Positions 9,597 through 19,726 of a DNA stretch of 64,000 bases are shown here, piece after piece. The stretch is from Akebia trifoliata (taxonomy: Eukaryota; Streptophyta; Magnoliopsida; Ranunculales; Lardizabalaceae), in assembly GCA_017979445.1 (NCBI GenBank), contig CM030718.1:23741021-23805020 (forward strand). The letters run 5' to 3'. A model generated the notes under the pieces. The model searched no databases. It saw only the letters and a program-made list of their open reading frames with translations, and had not been told where the DNA came from. Numbering within the stretch: the stretch's first letter is position 1; each line of letters begins with the position of its first letter. The position numbers were made by a program, and so were the translations under genes.

Positions 9597-11538
9597 ATGT
9601 ATAATTATACATGCACGAAATGACCAGACGACGTAGTCATGGTCATATTTGTTGTTGAATGGACCTTTTTCGCCCACTCACTCCGACATACAAGAATGTG
9701 GTTTAAATTTTCTTCTCTATATTAGGAGAAGGGCTAGGTTCTATTACTCAAGAGTGACTCATGGAAAAAACTCATGAACCCGACCATGTAAACATGAAAT
9801 CCAACATTTGGGATTTATCCTCGAGGTAATTATTTTTGAGATATGTGATATACCATGATACGTATAAATCTTAATTGTTGGATTTTGTATCTATACAGTC
9901 AAGATCATGCGTTTTAACATAAATTATTCTGCATGAGTCACTGCAATCTTGTATGGGACCATTAACACTGTAGACATCAAAATTTAAAGAGCCTTGCAAC
10001 TCTCTAAATTATCGAAAAGTCCCTAAAATTAGATTTGGGCCTACACATTTTAATTAGGACTCATTGATTGAGACGGACCTCACATAGTTTGGGTTTGGAT
10101 TTTCGTAAAAAATGCCCATGATCTAAAACAAATTTAAATGATCTACATATTAAATGTTGGGTTTTACAATCAAATCAATAAGTTTGGCCCACTTATAATT
10201 CATAAAATCTTTTAAATTATATTTAAACGAATTTAACATTTTAGATAAATCAATAAACGGTCTTTAAGTCGGGGTATAATTGAAAATCTAAATTAATTTT
10301 AAGTCTAAAAATACCAAAGTCTCCTTCAATTTGAGGGGATCTGGATCATTTTCTCTCAAAAGATAGAAGTTCTCCCTGAAAAGAAGAAGAAGCTCTCAAG
10401 TCCTCCTCTATAGATGAAGCAAAGTTCTTCAAGAGACTCGGACTCTAATTAAAGAGAAGATCAAAGTGCGAAGTCTAGAGAGAGGAAAATGTATAAAAAC
10501 CTCTATAGAAGATAAAGCACAAACAAAACCACCATCAAAATAACATTTTCAACCAATCACATGTGAAGCACGAAGAGAAAAAAGCTACACACATCATCAT
10601 CTTTCTTTTTGTATTCGACTCTTAATCAAAAGATAATACTGAGATTTGTACTCTCCTTTTTATCAAAATCAATCAAAATTATTTGTCTTCTTATTTTATG
10701 AATCTTGAGATAATTTTGTGAAATTTATTGTCGACAAATACATTTATCAGTGGGGTTTTCATGTTAATTTACTCTTCGCAAAATAAAAAATGAGCATCTT
10801 GGACAATTTTATAAATATCAAATTTTGAATTTTTTTTTTTTTAAATTACAATTGGTGGTAATAATGGAAAGATTTTTTAGGCTCAAATAGGCCATATGTC
10901 ATTTTCAAATATTATATCAAGCCAAATAGAATGATTTACGGTAGATTTTTTCCCTCGTGCAATTGTGTATGCCGAGAGAAAAAATCTATGATTCTTGCAC
11001 TTGCGACATCAGTGAGTTTTTGAATTTCCCTATCAAGTTGAGTTACAAAATCAGCATGCTTTTGTGAAACTTTGTTTGGTAAAAGGTCACACCATTCCGT
11101 TGTTGTATTGGATCTCGCCTACCACCCCTGGCAGAATGGGTTGCAATTTTATACTCTATTTGTTGCTTGTATCACATCAAATTTCTATTTAATTTGTCAA
11201 TTTTCATGTACTACAAGCTTTTTTTTTTTCCTTTCATTATTATTTATTTATTTAGATTTTTTTTTATATAAATATTTTAGTAGGTCCACATAATCAAACA
11301 GCAACAAATAAGGTAGTAGGAAGGGGTCTTGCATGTTATATATTTTGTCATTCAGAAAATATTGATTCAATAATCTACTCGTTTAGAATCAAACGTATAT
11401 CTTAAGATTCTATTATCATGCTCACACCATCAAGAATTGAGTTTTGGGAATATACCTTGCACCATTGAAAATCGTGATCCACGTGATAGTGAACTATGCT
11501 ATAATATGAAATTCCCCTCTTGTGATTCTTCACTACTT
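9597..11538. other. Noncoding, no feature recognised
   Basis: AT-rich sequence without a supported gene. Around 10330-10750 purine-rich sequence followed by a TATAAAA-like motif and CAATCAAAATTATTTG could be LTR-derived, but no TG/CA termini or duplication can be assigned. Confidence 0.45.
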
Positions 11539-11553
11539 TGATATATATATATA

Positions 11554-12078
11554 GGGTCACGTTCAATGGCAAACTTTTTAGCAAAACATTTTTCAAAACA
11601 TGAGTTAGAAGTTTTGGAATGGGCTGATTTTTGGTGAGGATGATCTCTACGGTGAGGAGATCATCCTCACCAAATATCAGCCCATTCCAAAACTTCTAAC
11701 CCATGTTTACAAGTTGAAAAATCGTGGACCGTCCATTTTTTTAAAACTGTTTTTGATGGGGTTAGAAGTTTTGGAATGGGCTGATTTTTGGTGATGATGA
11801 TCTCCTCACCGTAGAGATCATCCTCACCAAAAATCAGCTCATTCCAAAACTTCTAACCCCATCAAAAATGATTTACAAAAACTGGACGGTCCACGATTTT
11901 TCAACTTGTAAACATGGGGCTAAGCATTTCGGAATGGGCTGATTTTTGGGGAGGATGATCTTCTAATCATAGAGATCATCCTCACCAAAAATCAGCCCAT
12001 TCCAAAACTTCTAACCCATATAGGACAAAAAACGTTTGTTAAAGTGTGTGGTAAAACTTAGGGTGCTGAACATTTCCC
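11554..12078. mobile_element. (TA)n-bordered nested-palindrome element B1 (three hairpin modules)
   Basis: It lies between ATATATATATATA (left) and CATATATATATATATATAT (right). The first module has arms at 11604-11647 and 11657-11700 with one mismatch around a 9-base loop. A second module is centred near 11808 and a third near 11965. Modules 1 and 3 are joined to the central one by inverted spacers (TCGTGGACCGTCCA against TGGACGGTCCACGA), so the whole ~410 bp is also one large palindrome. Terminal sequences (GGGTCACGTTCAATGGC and, inverted, GGGAAATGTTCAGCACC) differ, suggesting recombination between subfamilies. Confidence 0.82.
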
Positions 12079-12096
12079 ATATATATATATATATAT

Positions 12097-12501
12097 GGGT
12101 CAGGTTCAAGGCCATGTGAGAAAACATGTAAGAAAACTTTCGGCGGTAAATAAAAATTTAAAATATGGGTTATAAATTTTAGATTGAGCTGATTTTTTGT
12201 GAGGATGATCTCTATGATGGGAAGATCATCCAAAAAAAAAAATCAGCCCAATCTGAAACTTCTAACCCCATTAAAAGTGATTTAGAATGTGGACCGTCGA
12301 TTTTTTTTCAATTTTTATCACTAATTTGTAAATCACTTTTGATGGATTTAGAGGTTTCTGATTGAGCTGATTTTTTGTGAGGATGATCTTCTCATCATAG
12401 TGACCATCCTTGCAAAAAATCAGCTCAATCCAAAACCTCTAACCCTTATTTTGAAAAACGAAAGTTTTCTTACATGTTTTCTCACATGGCCCTTGAACCT
12501 G

Positions 12502-12505
<4 letters not shown>
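12097..12505. mobile_element. (TA)n-bordered nested-palindrome element B2 with ~45-bp terminal inverted repeats
   Basis: Left GGGTCAGGTTCAAGGCCATG continues GAGAAAACATGTAAGAAAAC; the right end is its near-exact inverse, with one added G. Two copies of the internal module (GATTGAGCTGATTTTTTGTG... with GATGATCT inverted) are present. The microsatellite runs up to both ends (12079-12096 and 12506-12534). B1 and B2 share the short TA tract between them, so two elements sit in one microsatellite. Confidence 0.85.
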
Positions 12506-12537
<32 letters not shown>

Positions 12538-12663
12538 GAGGCTCTAAAGAAAGTCAAACATTATGCTAAACATTTTTCAAAATCTGGAACCCTTATATAC
12601 CCCTTGTCTCTTTCTAAATCTACAAGAAAAATCATAATTATGGAAATTATCCTAAATATTTTT

Positions 12664-13106
12664 AGGGTAAATTACATTTTGATCCTCTGTAATTTGGCAT
12701 AATTTCATTTTGACGCCCTAATGTTTTAGTAATTGCACTTACCTCCCTTTTCACTAATGGAGTTAAAATCCAAATGTTATTTTACTAGTTTACCCTCTTA
12801 TTTCGTGTTATTTTTTTTATTAAAAATAATAAGTTTTAGAACAAAAATTAAAATGCCCTCGTCCATGCGTTCATTGAACTCATTTTTTCAAGGCTATATT
12901 TTTATTTATAAAAAGAAATAACTTTTCAAAAAAGGCAAAATGGTCTTTATAAAAGGAACCTAACACTTAGGTTAATGACAATTTGATGGAATAGGGGTAA
13001 GTGAACCCCTTAGATAACTATAAGGGAGGTAAGTGCAATTATCAAAACATTAGGAGGTCAAAATTGAATTACACGAAATTACAAGGGGGTCAAAATGTAA
13101 TTTACC
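12664..13106. mobile_element. Mutator-type MITE with 9-bp target duplication
   Basis: AATATTTTT occurs directly on both sides (12655-12663 and 13107-13115), the 9-bp duplication typical of Mutator-like elements. The ends AGGGTAAATTACATTTTGA and its inverse extend into ~90 bp of imperfect inverted repeat that includes TAATTGCACTTACCTCCCTT. It is 443 bp with no coding sequence. It interrupts an older dispersed segment that continues at 13125. Confidence 0.88.
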
Positions 13107-13124
13107 AATATTTTTCTATATGAT

Positions 13125-13450
13125 TAGAAAAGAGGAATTTATCCAAATCGTCATATTAAAACCAAACCTAGCAATTAGATTCATTGTCAATTTTCTAATG
13201 AAATTAGAATGACTAACTCAGATATAACTTTATGTTTGAAATATGTATGACTAACCATTATACCACTCCTAGATAAATGAAGATCATGATCTTCATTCTC
13301 TCAATCTCATCGATTGTAACATACATGTTTCATGGCATTATAATTGGGTTTAGGATTTCCATATACTTACAAACGGATGGGTCTCTATCCCTTTTCATGC
13401 ATTTCATATTAGAAACATTTCTAGATTTGGAGAAATCGGCCCTAAATTCA
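13125..13450. repeat. Dispersed segment F, copy 1
   Basis: The sequence from TAGATTCATTGTCAATTTT through ATGTTTGAAATATGTATGA, CCTAGATAAATGAAGATCATG and GTAACATACATG matches 40885-41345 in the same order. No gene is recognised; the open frame here (13277-13483) is not conserved in the other copy. Confidence 0.7.
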
Positions 13451-13754
13451 GATCAATTGAGTTGTATCTTGCTGGGTAAATGAGCATTAAATCACATATT
13501 CAATCCATTTTTATTTAGAACTATTTCAATTATGGTTTCAAAACTCGTTCGAGACTGAGATGTATCACTCAAGTTGTCTCAATATCAAGCATGGATAAGA
13601 TAGACGAACAAGTTAATTTTTCAGACGAGATATAAAATCTCATGTTCATTTTTCAATTCTTTTTTAAATCAGGCGTCTCAAACATTTCAAAAACACTCGT
13701 CCGAGACGACTCAATATCTCTTAGAATCAAGAATCTCTGACTCGAAACCACCCC

Positions 13755-14200
13755 AAAAAAGGTAATGATGGGATCACTCATTATGACACCATAGGTATTT
13801 AATACTTTCTTCTGATCCTTTTTGGGGTTTCTTTATGATTGGTCCCATTTGTACTTTTTTTATATATATTAAGTTTGAACATATTTACCATGAATCAAGT
13901 TGTTCCAATATTCTAAATTCATGTTTGTCGTAGGTAATGATGGGCCTACTCATTACGATAGCAGAGGTACTTAATACTTTCTTCTGATCCGTGTTGTGGT
14001 TTCTTTATGGCTGGTCCCATTTGTCCTTTTTTTGAAGTGTGAACACAAGTACCATAAATCCAAGTTGTTCCAATCTTCTTCATTCATGTTTGCCCCCACT
14101 TGAATTGGCAATAAAGGTGATCTTTTGAGAATAACATTCTATCATCATTTTGATAGAAAACATTAGTAATGTTGACTCCCCCACGTAATGATGGGCAGGG
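13755..14200. repeat. Tandem duplication of dispersed segment E (~175-bp units)
   Basis: Two adjacent units begin GTAATGATGGG at ~13760 and ~13934. They share TTTAATACTTTCTTCTGATCC, GGTTTCTTTATG and CAAGTTGTTCCAAT. The GTAATGATGGGC start recurs at ~14186. Related sequence lies at 26130-26340 and 27430. Confidence 0.75.
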
Positions 14201-14221
14201 CGGAAAACATTATATATATGT

Positions 14222-14398
14222 GGGTAGCATTCAATGGCTAATTTTTTGGCAAAACATTTTTCAAAACATGAGTTAGAAGTTTTGGAATGGGCTGATTTTT
14301 GGTGAGGATGATCTCTACGGTGAGGAGATCATCCTCACCAAAAATTAGTCCATTCCAAAATTTCTAACTCACCAAAAAGTTAGCCATTGAACGGGACC
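14222..14398. mobile_element. (TA)n-bordered single-hairpin element B3
   Basis: Ends GGGTAGCATTCAATGGCTAA and, inverted, GGTCCCGTTCAATGGCTAAC. The interior is a single copy of the palindromic module (GGAATGGGCTGATTTTTGGT and its inverse around GATGATCTCTACGGTGAGGA). At 177 bp it is the minimal form of the family. TA tracts lie on both sides. Confidence 0.82.
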
Positions 14399-14418
14399 AT
14401 ATATATATATATATATAT

Positions 14419-14652
14419 GTGGAAGCGTTCAGAGGCCCTCAAGAGAGCCAAACATGGTTCAAAATAAGGGTTATAAGGTTTGAAATGGGCTGATTTTTTT
14501 TGGCAAAACATTTTTCAAAACATGAGTTAGAAGTTTTGGAATGGGCTGATTTTTGGTGAGGATGATCTCTACGGTGAGGAGATCATCCTCACCAAAAATT
14601 AGTCCATTCCAAAATTTCTAACTCACCAAAAAGTTAGCCATTGAACGGGACC

Positions 14653-14680
<28 letters not shown>
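14419..14680. repeat. Tandem unit 1: chimeric foldback element plus (TA)n
   Basis: It starts GTGGAAGCGTTCAGAGGCCC and carries the left third of one subfamily (as at 14933). It then joins a complete single-hairpin element ending GAACGGGACC and a (TA)n tract. The same chimeric join and order recur in the next unit, so it was duplicated after the chimera formed. Confidence 0.8.
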
Positions 14681-14683
<3 letters not shown>

Positions 14684-14932
14684 GAAGCATTCAGGGGCCC
14701 TCAAGAGAGCCAAACATGGTTCAAAATAAGGGTTATAAGGTTTGAAATGGGCTGATTTTTTTTGGCAAAACATTTTTCAAAACATGAGTTAGAAGTTTTG
14801 GAATGGGCTGATTTTTGGTGATGATGATCTCTACGGTGAGGAGATCATCTTCACCAAAAATTAGCCCATTCCAAAATTTCTAACTCACCAAAAAGTTAGC
14901 CATTGAACGGGACCCTATATATATATATATAT
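14681..14932. repeat. Tandem unit 2: chimeric foldback element plus (TA)n
   Basis: A near-identical direct repeat of 14419-14680 (GTGGAAGCATTCAGGGGCCC start, same internal junction GATTTTTTTTGGCAAAACAT). It differs in TA-tract length and a few substitutions. Confidence 0.8.
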
Positions 14933-15300
14933 GTGGAAACGTTCAGAGGCCCTAAAGAGAGCCAAACATGGTTCAAAATAAGGGTTATAAGTTTGAAATG
15001 GGCTGATTTTTTATGAGGATAATCTCTATGGTGAAGAGGTCATCCTCGCCAAAAATCAGCTCATTTCGAAACTTCTAACCCTAGTTTACAAGTTGAAGAA
15101 TCGTGGATTATCTTATTTTTGTAAATCACTTTTGATGGGGTTAGAAGTTTCGGAATGGGCTGATTTTTTGTGCGGATTATCTCCTCATCATAGAGACCAC
15201 TCTCACAAACAATCAGTCCATCCAAAATTTCCAAACCATACATTGAAAAAATGTTTGCCAAAATGTTTGACACTCTTTAGGGCTACCGAACCGCTCCCTC
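14933..15300. mobile_element. Nested-palindrome element B5 (two hairpin modules)
   Basis: Left GTGGAAACGTTCAGAGGCCC followed by TAAAGAGAGCCAAACATG; right, inverted, GAGGGAGCGGTTCGGTAGCC followed by CTAAAGAGTGTCAAACAT. Two internal modules are separated by the spacer ACAAGTTGAAGAATCGTGGA. This is the apparent parent of the left part of units 14419 and 14681. The small open frames on both strands are by-products of palindromy. Confidence 0.75.
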
Positions 15301-15314
15301 TTTAGGGCCTTTGA

Positions 15315-15698
15315 ACGCCACAATGTTCAACACCCTAAGCTTTACCCTACACTTTAACAAACGTGATTTGTCCTACATGGGTTAGAAGTTTTGGAATGGG
15401 CTGATTTTTGGTGAGGATGATCTCTATGTTGAGGAGATCATCCTCACCAAAAATCAGCCCATTCCAAAAATTTTAGCCCCATGTTTACAAGTTGAAAAAT
15501 TGTGGACCGTTCATTTTTTGTAAATCATTTTTTATGGGGTTAGAAGTTTTGGAATAGGCTGATTTTTGGTGAGGATAATCCCTATGGTCAGGAGATCATC
15601 CTCACCAAAAATCAGCCTATTCCAAAACTTCTAACCCATGTAAGACAAAACACGTTTGTTAAAGTATAGGGTAAAGCTTAGGGGGGCGAACGGGACCC
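15315..15698. mobile_element. Nested-palindrome element B6 (two hairpin modules)
   Basis: Left ATGTTCAACACCCTAAGCTT and TACCCTACACTTTAACAAACGTG are inverted at the right as CACGTTTGTTAAAGTATAGG...AAGCTTAG, ending CGGGACCC against a TA tract. Two palindromic modules, the first at 15380-15475. The left edge abuts B5 with no microsatellite left between them. Confidence 0.75.
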
Positions 15699-15711
15699 AT
15701 ATATATATATA

Positions 15712-16097
15712 GGGAGCGGTTCGGCAGCCCTAAAGTTTGCAAAGTTTGGTGCCAAACATATTTTGTAAATCACTTTTGATGGGGTTAGAAGTTTTCGAAT
15801 AGGCTGATTTTTTGTGAGGATGATCTCTACCGTGAAGAGATCATCATCACAAAAAATTAGCTCATTTTGAAACTTCTAACCCTAGTTTACAAGTTGAAGA
15901 ATCGTGGATCGTCCAATTTTTGTAAATCACTTTTAATGGGGTTAGAAGTTTTGGAATAGGTTAATTTTTGGTGAGGATGATCTCCTCATCATAGAGATAA
16001 TCCTCACAAAAAATTAGCTCATTTCAAAGTTTCTAACCCATATTTTGAAAAATGTTTGGCGCCAAACTTGGCAAACTTTAGGGCTGCTGAACCGTCC

Positions 16098-16098
<1 letters not shown>
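15712..16098. mobile_element. (TA)n-bordered nested-palindrome element B7
   Basis: Ends GGGAGCGGTTCGGCAGCCCT and, inverted, GGGACGGTTCAGCAGCCCT, followed on both sides by AAAGTTTGC. TA tracts touch both ends (15699-15711 and 16101-16135). It has two internal modules with the GATGATCTC core. Confidence 0.85.
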
Positions 16099-16138
<40 letters not shown>

Positions 16139-16139
<1 letters not shown>

Positions 16140-16485
16140 GTCCCGTTTAGCACCAAACATTTTGGCCAACATTTTAACCAACCATTTTTGTCCTACATGG
16201 GTTAGAAGTTTTGGAATGAGCTGATTTTTGGTGAGGATGATCTCTACGGTGAGAAGATCATCCTTACCAAAAATCAGCCCATTCCAAAACCTCTAGCCCC
16301 ATGTTTACAAGTTGAAAAATCGTGGACCGTTCATTTTTTGTAAACCATTTTTGATGGGGTTAGAAGTTTTGGAATGGGCTGATTTTTGGTGATGATGATC
16401 TCCTCACCGTAGATATCATCCTCACCAAAAATCAGCCAATTCCAAAACTTCTAACCCATGTTTTGAAAAATGTTTGGGCAAAATG
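16139..16485. mobile_element. Nested-palindrome element B8, right end decayed
   Basis: The left end GGTCCCGTTTAGCACCAAAC follows a long TA tract. Two modules are present (16197-16300 and 16357-16460). The right side fades into GAAAAATGTTTGGGCAAAAT and a poly-T run, so the terminus is uncertain. Confidence 0.7.
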
Positions 16486-16499
16486 TTTTGAATTTTTTT

Positions 16500-17200
16500 T
16501 TTTTTTTTTGACAGATTAATAGAACAAGAATGATGCTAAATGGACACAATTTTTGGCAAACACCCTAGACATCTTATAACGTGTTGGCTCACAACCTAGT
16601 AAACATTTGACATGTGGGACAATGACATCAGAAATAGAGAAAGTTTCTCTCTCTTTCCCATTGTCTACATATTTATTTTTTTAGATTTCAAATCTTAAAA
16701 AGGGTTGTTGGGCCTACATTGATTATCACATTGACAACCCAACAACACAACATTTTAGATTTCATGAAAATATTCATATACAAAGAAAGGAAATTTTAAA
16801 AAAAATATTGTTTTTCATGCTTGATCGAAGGTGTTGAAAATGAACGGACACCGAGTTCCCAAATGTAAAAAATAAAATTCAACGATGAAAAATAATAGTT
16901 TTTTTTATAAAAGTTCATATAATTTTATCTTCAAGCATAAAGGTGCCAACTCAGAAAAGTTGTTACATTTATGTAGAATGTTAATTCTACTATCTAGATT
17001 CAAATCTTATTGAACCTACTTTCACATTGACTACTAAGTACTAAGCAGTCTTGTTTGCAAAAAGAAAAATTTTCAAGCATCTCAAGATGTGAAGAAGTAA
17101 TAAATTGTTGACCTAATTTAAGTCAAGTGTGTTTGGGCCTCAATTAAATGTTTAGACATTAATTTTCAGTTGCGATGATTTGGGCTATTGCCAAGTGGAC
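16500..17200. repeat. Noncoding; dispersed segment G at ~16690-16870
   Basis: The portion with GATTATCACATTGACAACCC, ACATTTTAGATTTCAT and GTGTTGAAAATGAACGGACA matches 27960-28110 (TTATCATATTGGCAATCGAA, TTCTAGATTTCATT, GTATTGAAAATGGACATT). The rest shows no feature. Confidence 0.5.
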
Positions 17201-17210
17201 TAATAAAACA

Positions 17211-17395
17211 AGCGAGCTACTATTGGCACCCCAACTTTTACTTATTACTCTCCAATTTCTTAAATTGTTCATCACACCCCCAATTAAAGATTAAAATACA
17301 CTCTTTAGACATTACAAATGTCTGGTTCAAAAATTATAATCTCAACATTACAAAATATTATAACAATCATTTCAGAAAAAAACTCTATGATTCTA
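17211..17395 (+). repeat. Dispersed repeat (family D), plus-strand copy
   Basis: It begins CTACTATTGGCACCCCAACT and proceeds through TTACTTATTACTCTCCAATTTC, an ATTAAAGAT block, ACATTACAAA and ATCATTTCAG, collinear with the minus-strand copy at 9410-9596. It ends about 300 bp upstream of small gene 1. Confidence 0.65.
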
Positions 17396-17610
17396 TGCAC
17401 ATGCCACGTCAGGAGAGCCAAAAGATTGGTAGTTTATATTGTTGCGTGTTCTCTGGGAAAATAGTGGCTAACGCTAGGGTTGTAATTATATGTGGGCCAA
17501 CCGCCCAACCAAGTGAACCACACTGCTACTTATGAAGTTATTCAACGGTCATAGATTCCTTTGTGTCTTTAAAGACTTTTCGAGGAACCTTACCTCTATC
17601 CAACCTACTT

Positions 17611-17618
17611 TGTATAAA
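17611..17618 (+). promoter_or_regulatory. TATA box of small gene 1
   Basis: TGTATAAAAT lies about 73 bp before the ATG at 17690, in the same position as the TATA box of the paralogue at 37216. A cytosine- and thymine-rich stretch follows, as expected of a plant transcription start region. Confidence 0.6.
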
Positions 17619-17689
17619 ATGCCAGAGACCTCCATTTTCAACTTCAAATCATCTTCTGGGTGTTCACTTCTCAAGAGCTTAAAGTAATT

Positions 17690-18034
17690 ATGTCTACAAA
17701 ATCCATTTCAACATCTAATGGAGAAGTTCTGCTTCAGTCTCTGAAAAAAGAAAAAGTAAGGTTTCCCCCAAACAGAGGACAGCTCAAAGTTAAAATTTTC
17801 CTCTCTTTCATAGGTTTGTTCTCTAAATCAAAGCTGATGATGGGGAAGAAGAAGAAGAAGAAGGGAAGCTCTGATTCCTCTACTGCACCTATAGACACCA
17901 ATATCCAAGACCTAGAAGGCCAAATCGGTCTGGGTTTCCTGAATTGGGCAGATTTTGTTCTTTTTATTGATGAATTGAGCGATATCCTCCTCTTTAATTT
18001 ACAGGGAGATGGTCTTATAGTCGATAAGATCTGA
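17690..18034 (+). CDS. Small basic plant protein of unknown function, paralogue 1 (114 aa)
   Basis: I do not recognise a named family. The ATG at 17690 is preferred over an upstream in-frame GTG at 17660 because plant genes use ATG. The protein has three blocks shared with the 102-aa paralogue at 37216. They are RFPPNRGQLKVKIF (residues ~34-47), IGLFSKSKLMMGKKKKKK (~51-68) and a C-terminal acidic block with LEGQI, LNWAD, IDELSDILL and LQGDGLIVD. The Lys run could act in nuclear or membrane targeting, but that is inference. Compared with the paralogue it has a longer N-terminus, lacks about three residues before GLFSK, and has one extra Phe in the FVLFIDEL segment. It is probably a single exon. 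Its 3' end is tandemly duplicated downstream. It could be a decaying copy rather than an active gene. Confidence 0.62.
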   Translation: MSTKSISTSNGEVLLQSLKKEKVRFPPNRGQLKVKIFLSFIGLFSKSKLMMGKKKKKKGSSDSSTAPIDTNIQDLEGQIGLGFLNWADFVLFIDELSDILLFNLQGDGLIVDKI

Positions 18035-19064
18035 TTTAAATGGTAAAAGCAGGGGTCTCTGTTTTTTGTTTTTTTGACGAAAATGTTTCTCTTTTGGGGG
18101 TCAAATTTGGGGAAATGGGTTGGTGTCAATCTTTTCTTCTTTTTTGTGGGTGTGAATCTTCTTCCTCTGTTTTTATTTAAGTTTGTGTTTAAATATAAAG
18201 ACCTTCTGCTAATTTAATGGATAATTTGAGGAGCAAATTGATTGTTGATTATGTATGATTTATAGTTTTTTTTTTTTTTTTTTGCATCTCTCTTTGATTT
18301 CCAGTTCTTTATTTTAATTAGAACTTGGTAATCAATCATCAAAAGAAATTATAAACATGATTATTGTTTGTTTCTGAATTGGTGACAGATTTATGGGTAT
18401 TGGGTATGTTCATCTCAATTTCGAATGAATCTCTTTTAGCTTTTGGGTTTTCTGAATTGGGCAGATTTTGTTCCTTATTGATGAATTGAGCGATATCCTC
18501 CTCTTTAATTTACAGGGAGATATTCTTATAGTCGATAAGATCTAATTTAAATGGTAGAAGCAGGTGTCTCTGTTTTTTTGTTTTTTTGACGAAAATGTTT
18601 GTGGGGGCGCAAGCATATTTAGAGATGGTGTTTAAGTTTGGGGAAATGTGTTGGTGTCAATTTTTTCTTCTTTTTTGTGGGTGTGAATCATCTTCCGCTT
18701 AAGTTAATGTGTTTAAATATAAAGATCTTCTGCTACTGTAATGGGTAATTTGAGGAGCAAATTGATTGTTGATTATGTATGATTTATAATTTTTTTTTTT
18801 TTGATGAGATTTTGTTTGTTGTTTCTTATCTTTTAAATTGATTTTGGGGTTATTATGACTAGTTTCAAGATCAGAGCATGGTTTCAAAATTTCAATAAGG
18901 CATCTCTCTTTGATTTCCAGTTCTTTATTTTAATTAGAACTCGGTAATCAATCTTCAAAAGAAATTATAAACATGATGATTGTTTGTTTCTGAATTGGTG
19001 ACAGATTTATGGGTATTGGATATGTCCATTTGAATTTCGAATCAATCTCTTTTAGCTTTTGATA
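17930..19064 (+). repeat. Tandem duplication of the 3' end and downstream region of small gene 1
   Basis: Unit 1 (17930-18446) and unit 2 (18447-19064) share CTGAATTGGGCAGATTTTGT, AGTCGATAAGATCT, GAGGAGCAAATTGATTGTTG, AGTTCTTTATTTTAATTAGA and TTTATGGGTATTGG in order. Unit 2 is ~100 bp longer through inserts at ~18600-18630 and 18795-18895. The start of each unit follows a CTTTTGGGTTT/CTGGGTTTC motif, consistent with unequal crossing over at a short repeat. Confidence 0.85.
18447..18546 (+). pseudogene. Truncated duplicate of small gene 1 C-terminus
   Basis: This repeats the last ~33 codons of the gene at 17690, from the LNWAD block to the stop. The reading frame is broken just after GATTTTGTT by an indel (GTTCCTTATTGATG), giving an early stop. 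No start codon or promoter precedes it. Confidence 0.75.
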
Positions 19065-19153
19065 GAGAGAATTTAATTGGTCAAAAACGATTCTGTGACC
19101 ATTTAAATAATAGTGATTTTTTTATGTGAGACAATGGGAGGTTGGAACGGTAC

Positions 19154-19726
19154 CTTTTAATTTGGTGAGAGACAAACACTAAAGATGTGGATAGCATATC
19201 TTACACCTTGGTTTGGATAATATAAAGAAGAAACAAACACGGCCGAAACAATAGTTTTTATACTCTTTTTTATGTTTTGTTTTATCAAAAGAGACATTTA
19301 AGCAAAAGTTGCAGGTTTGTTTAAAAAGTGTATATGTGCTCTATTTCTAGCAAACTTCTAACATAAAAAAATAACTCAATCAAACATTTCCCCCAAAATA
19401 ACAAAACTAGTTATATATTAGACTTCAGGATCCAACATTGGTCCAACCAGTTTAATGAATTTTTGGTCCAATTTTCAATTTAATTTTTAAAATAGGATTT
19501 TGTTAACATGTTCCCTAAGGGAACACGTTAAGGTGTAATAAATACATCTTGGTAATAAGCATTAGAGGGTATTTTTGGTATAAAAAATCTTTCTAAGGCA
19601 TTTTTGGAAGGAAAATGTTAAAATGACAAAAAGCATTTACTGCGATTCTCACAAGTTTGACGTGGGATATGCATATAATCATAGATGTGTTTCCTTGCGA
19701 TACAAGTAAAAATCATTTATGGTTAT
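19154..19726. repeat. Dispersed segment C copy 1, including the left half of a hairpin MITE (19494-19726)
   Basis: From TAATTTGGTGAGAGACAAAC to ATCATTTATGGTTAT it is collinear with 30302-30895, with small indels. The last 233 bp are the left half of the foldback element seen complete at 30663-31040. The right half is missing because the retroelement LTR begins exactly at 19727. Confidence 0.85.

Noticed and set aside
11072..16485. Small open frames on both strands across the foldback cluster
   Set aside because: Mirror products of palindromic DNA; not conserved among element copies.
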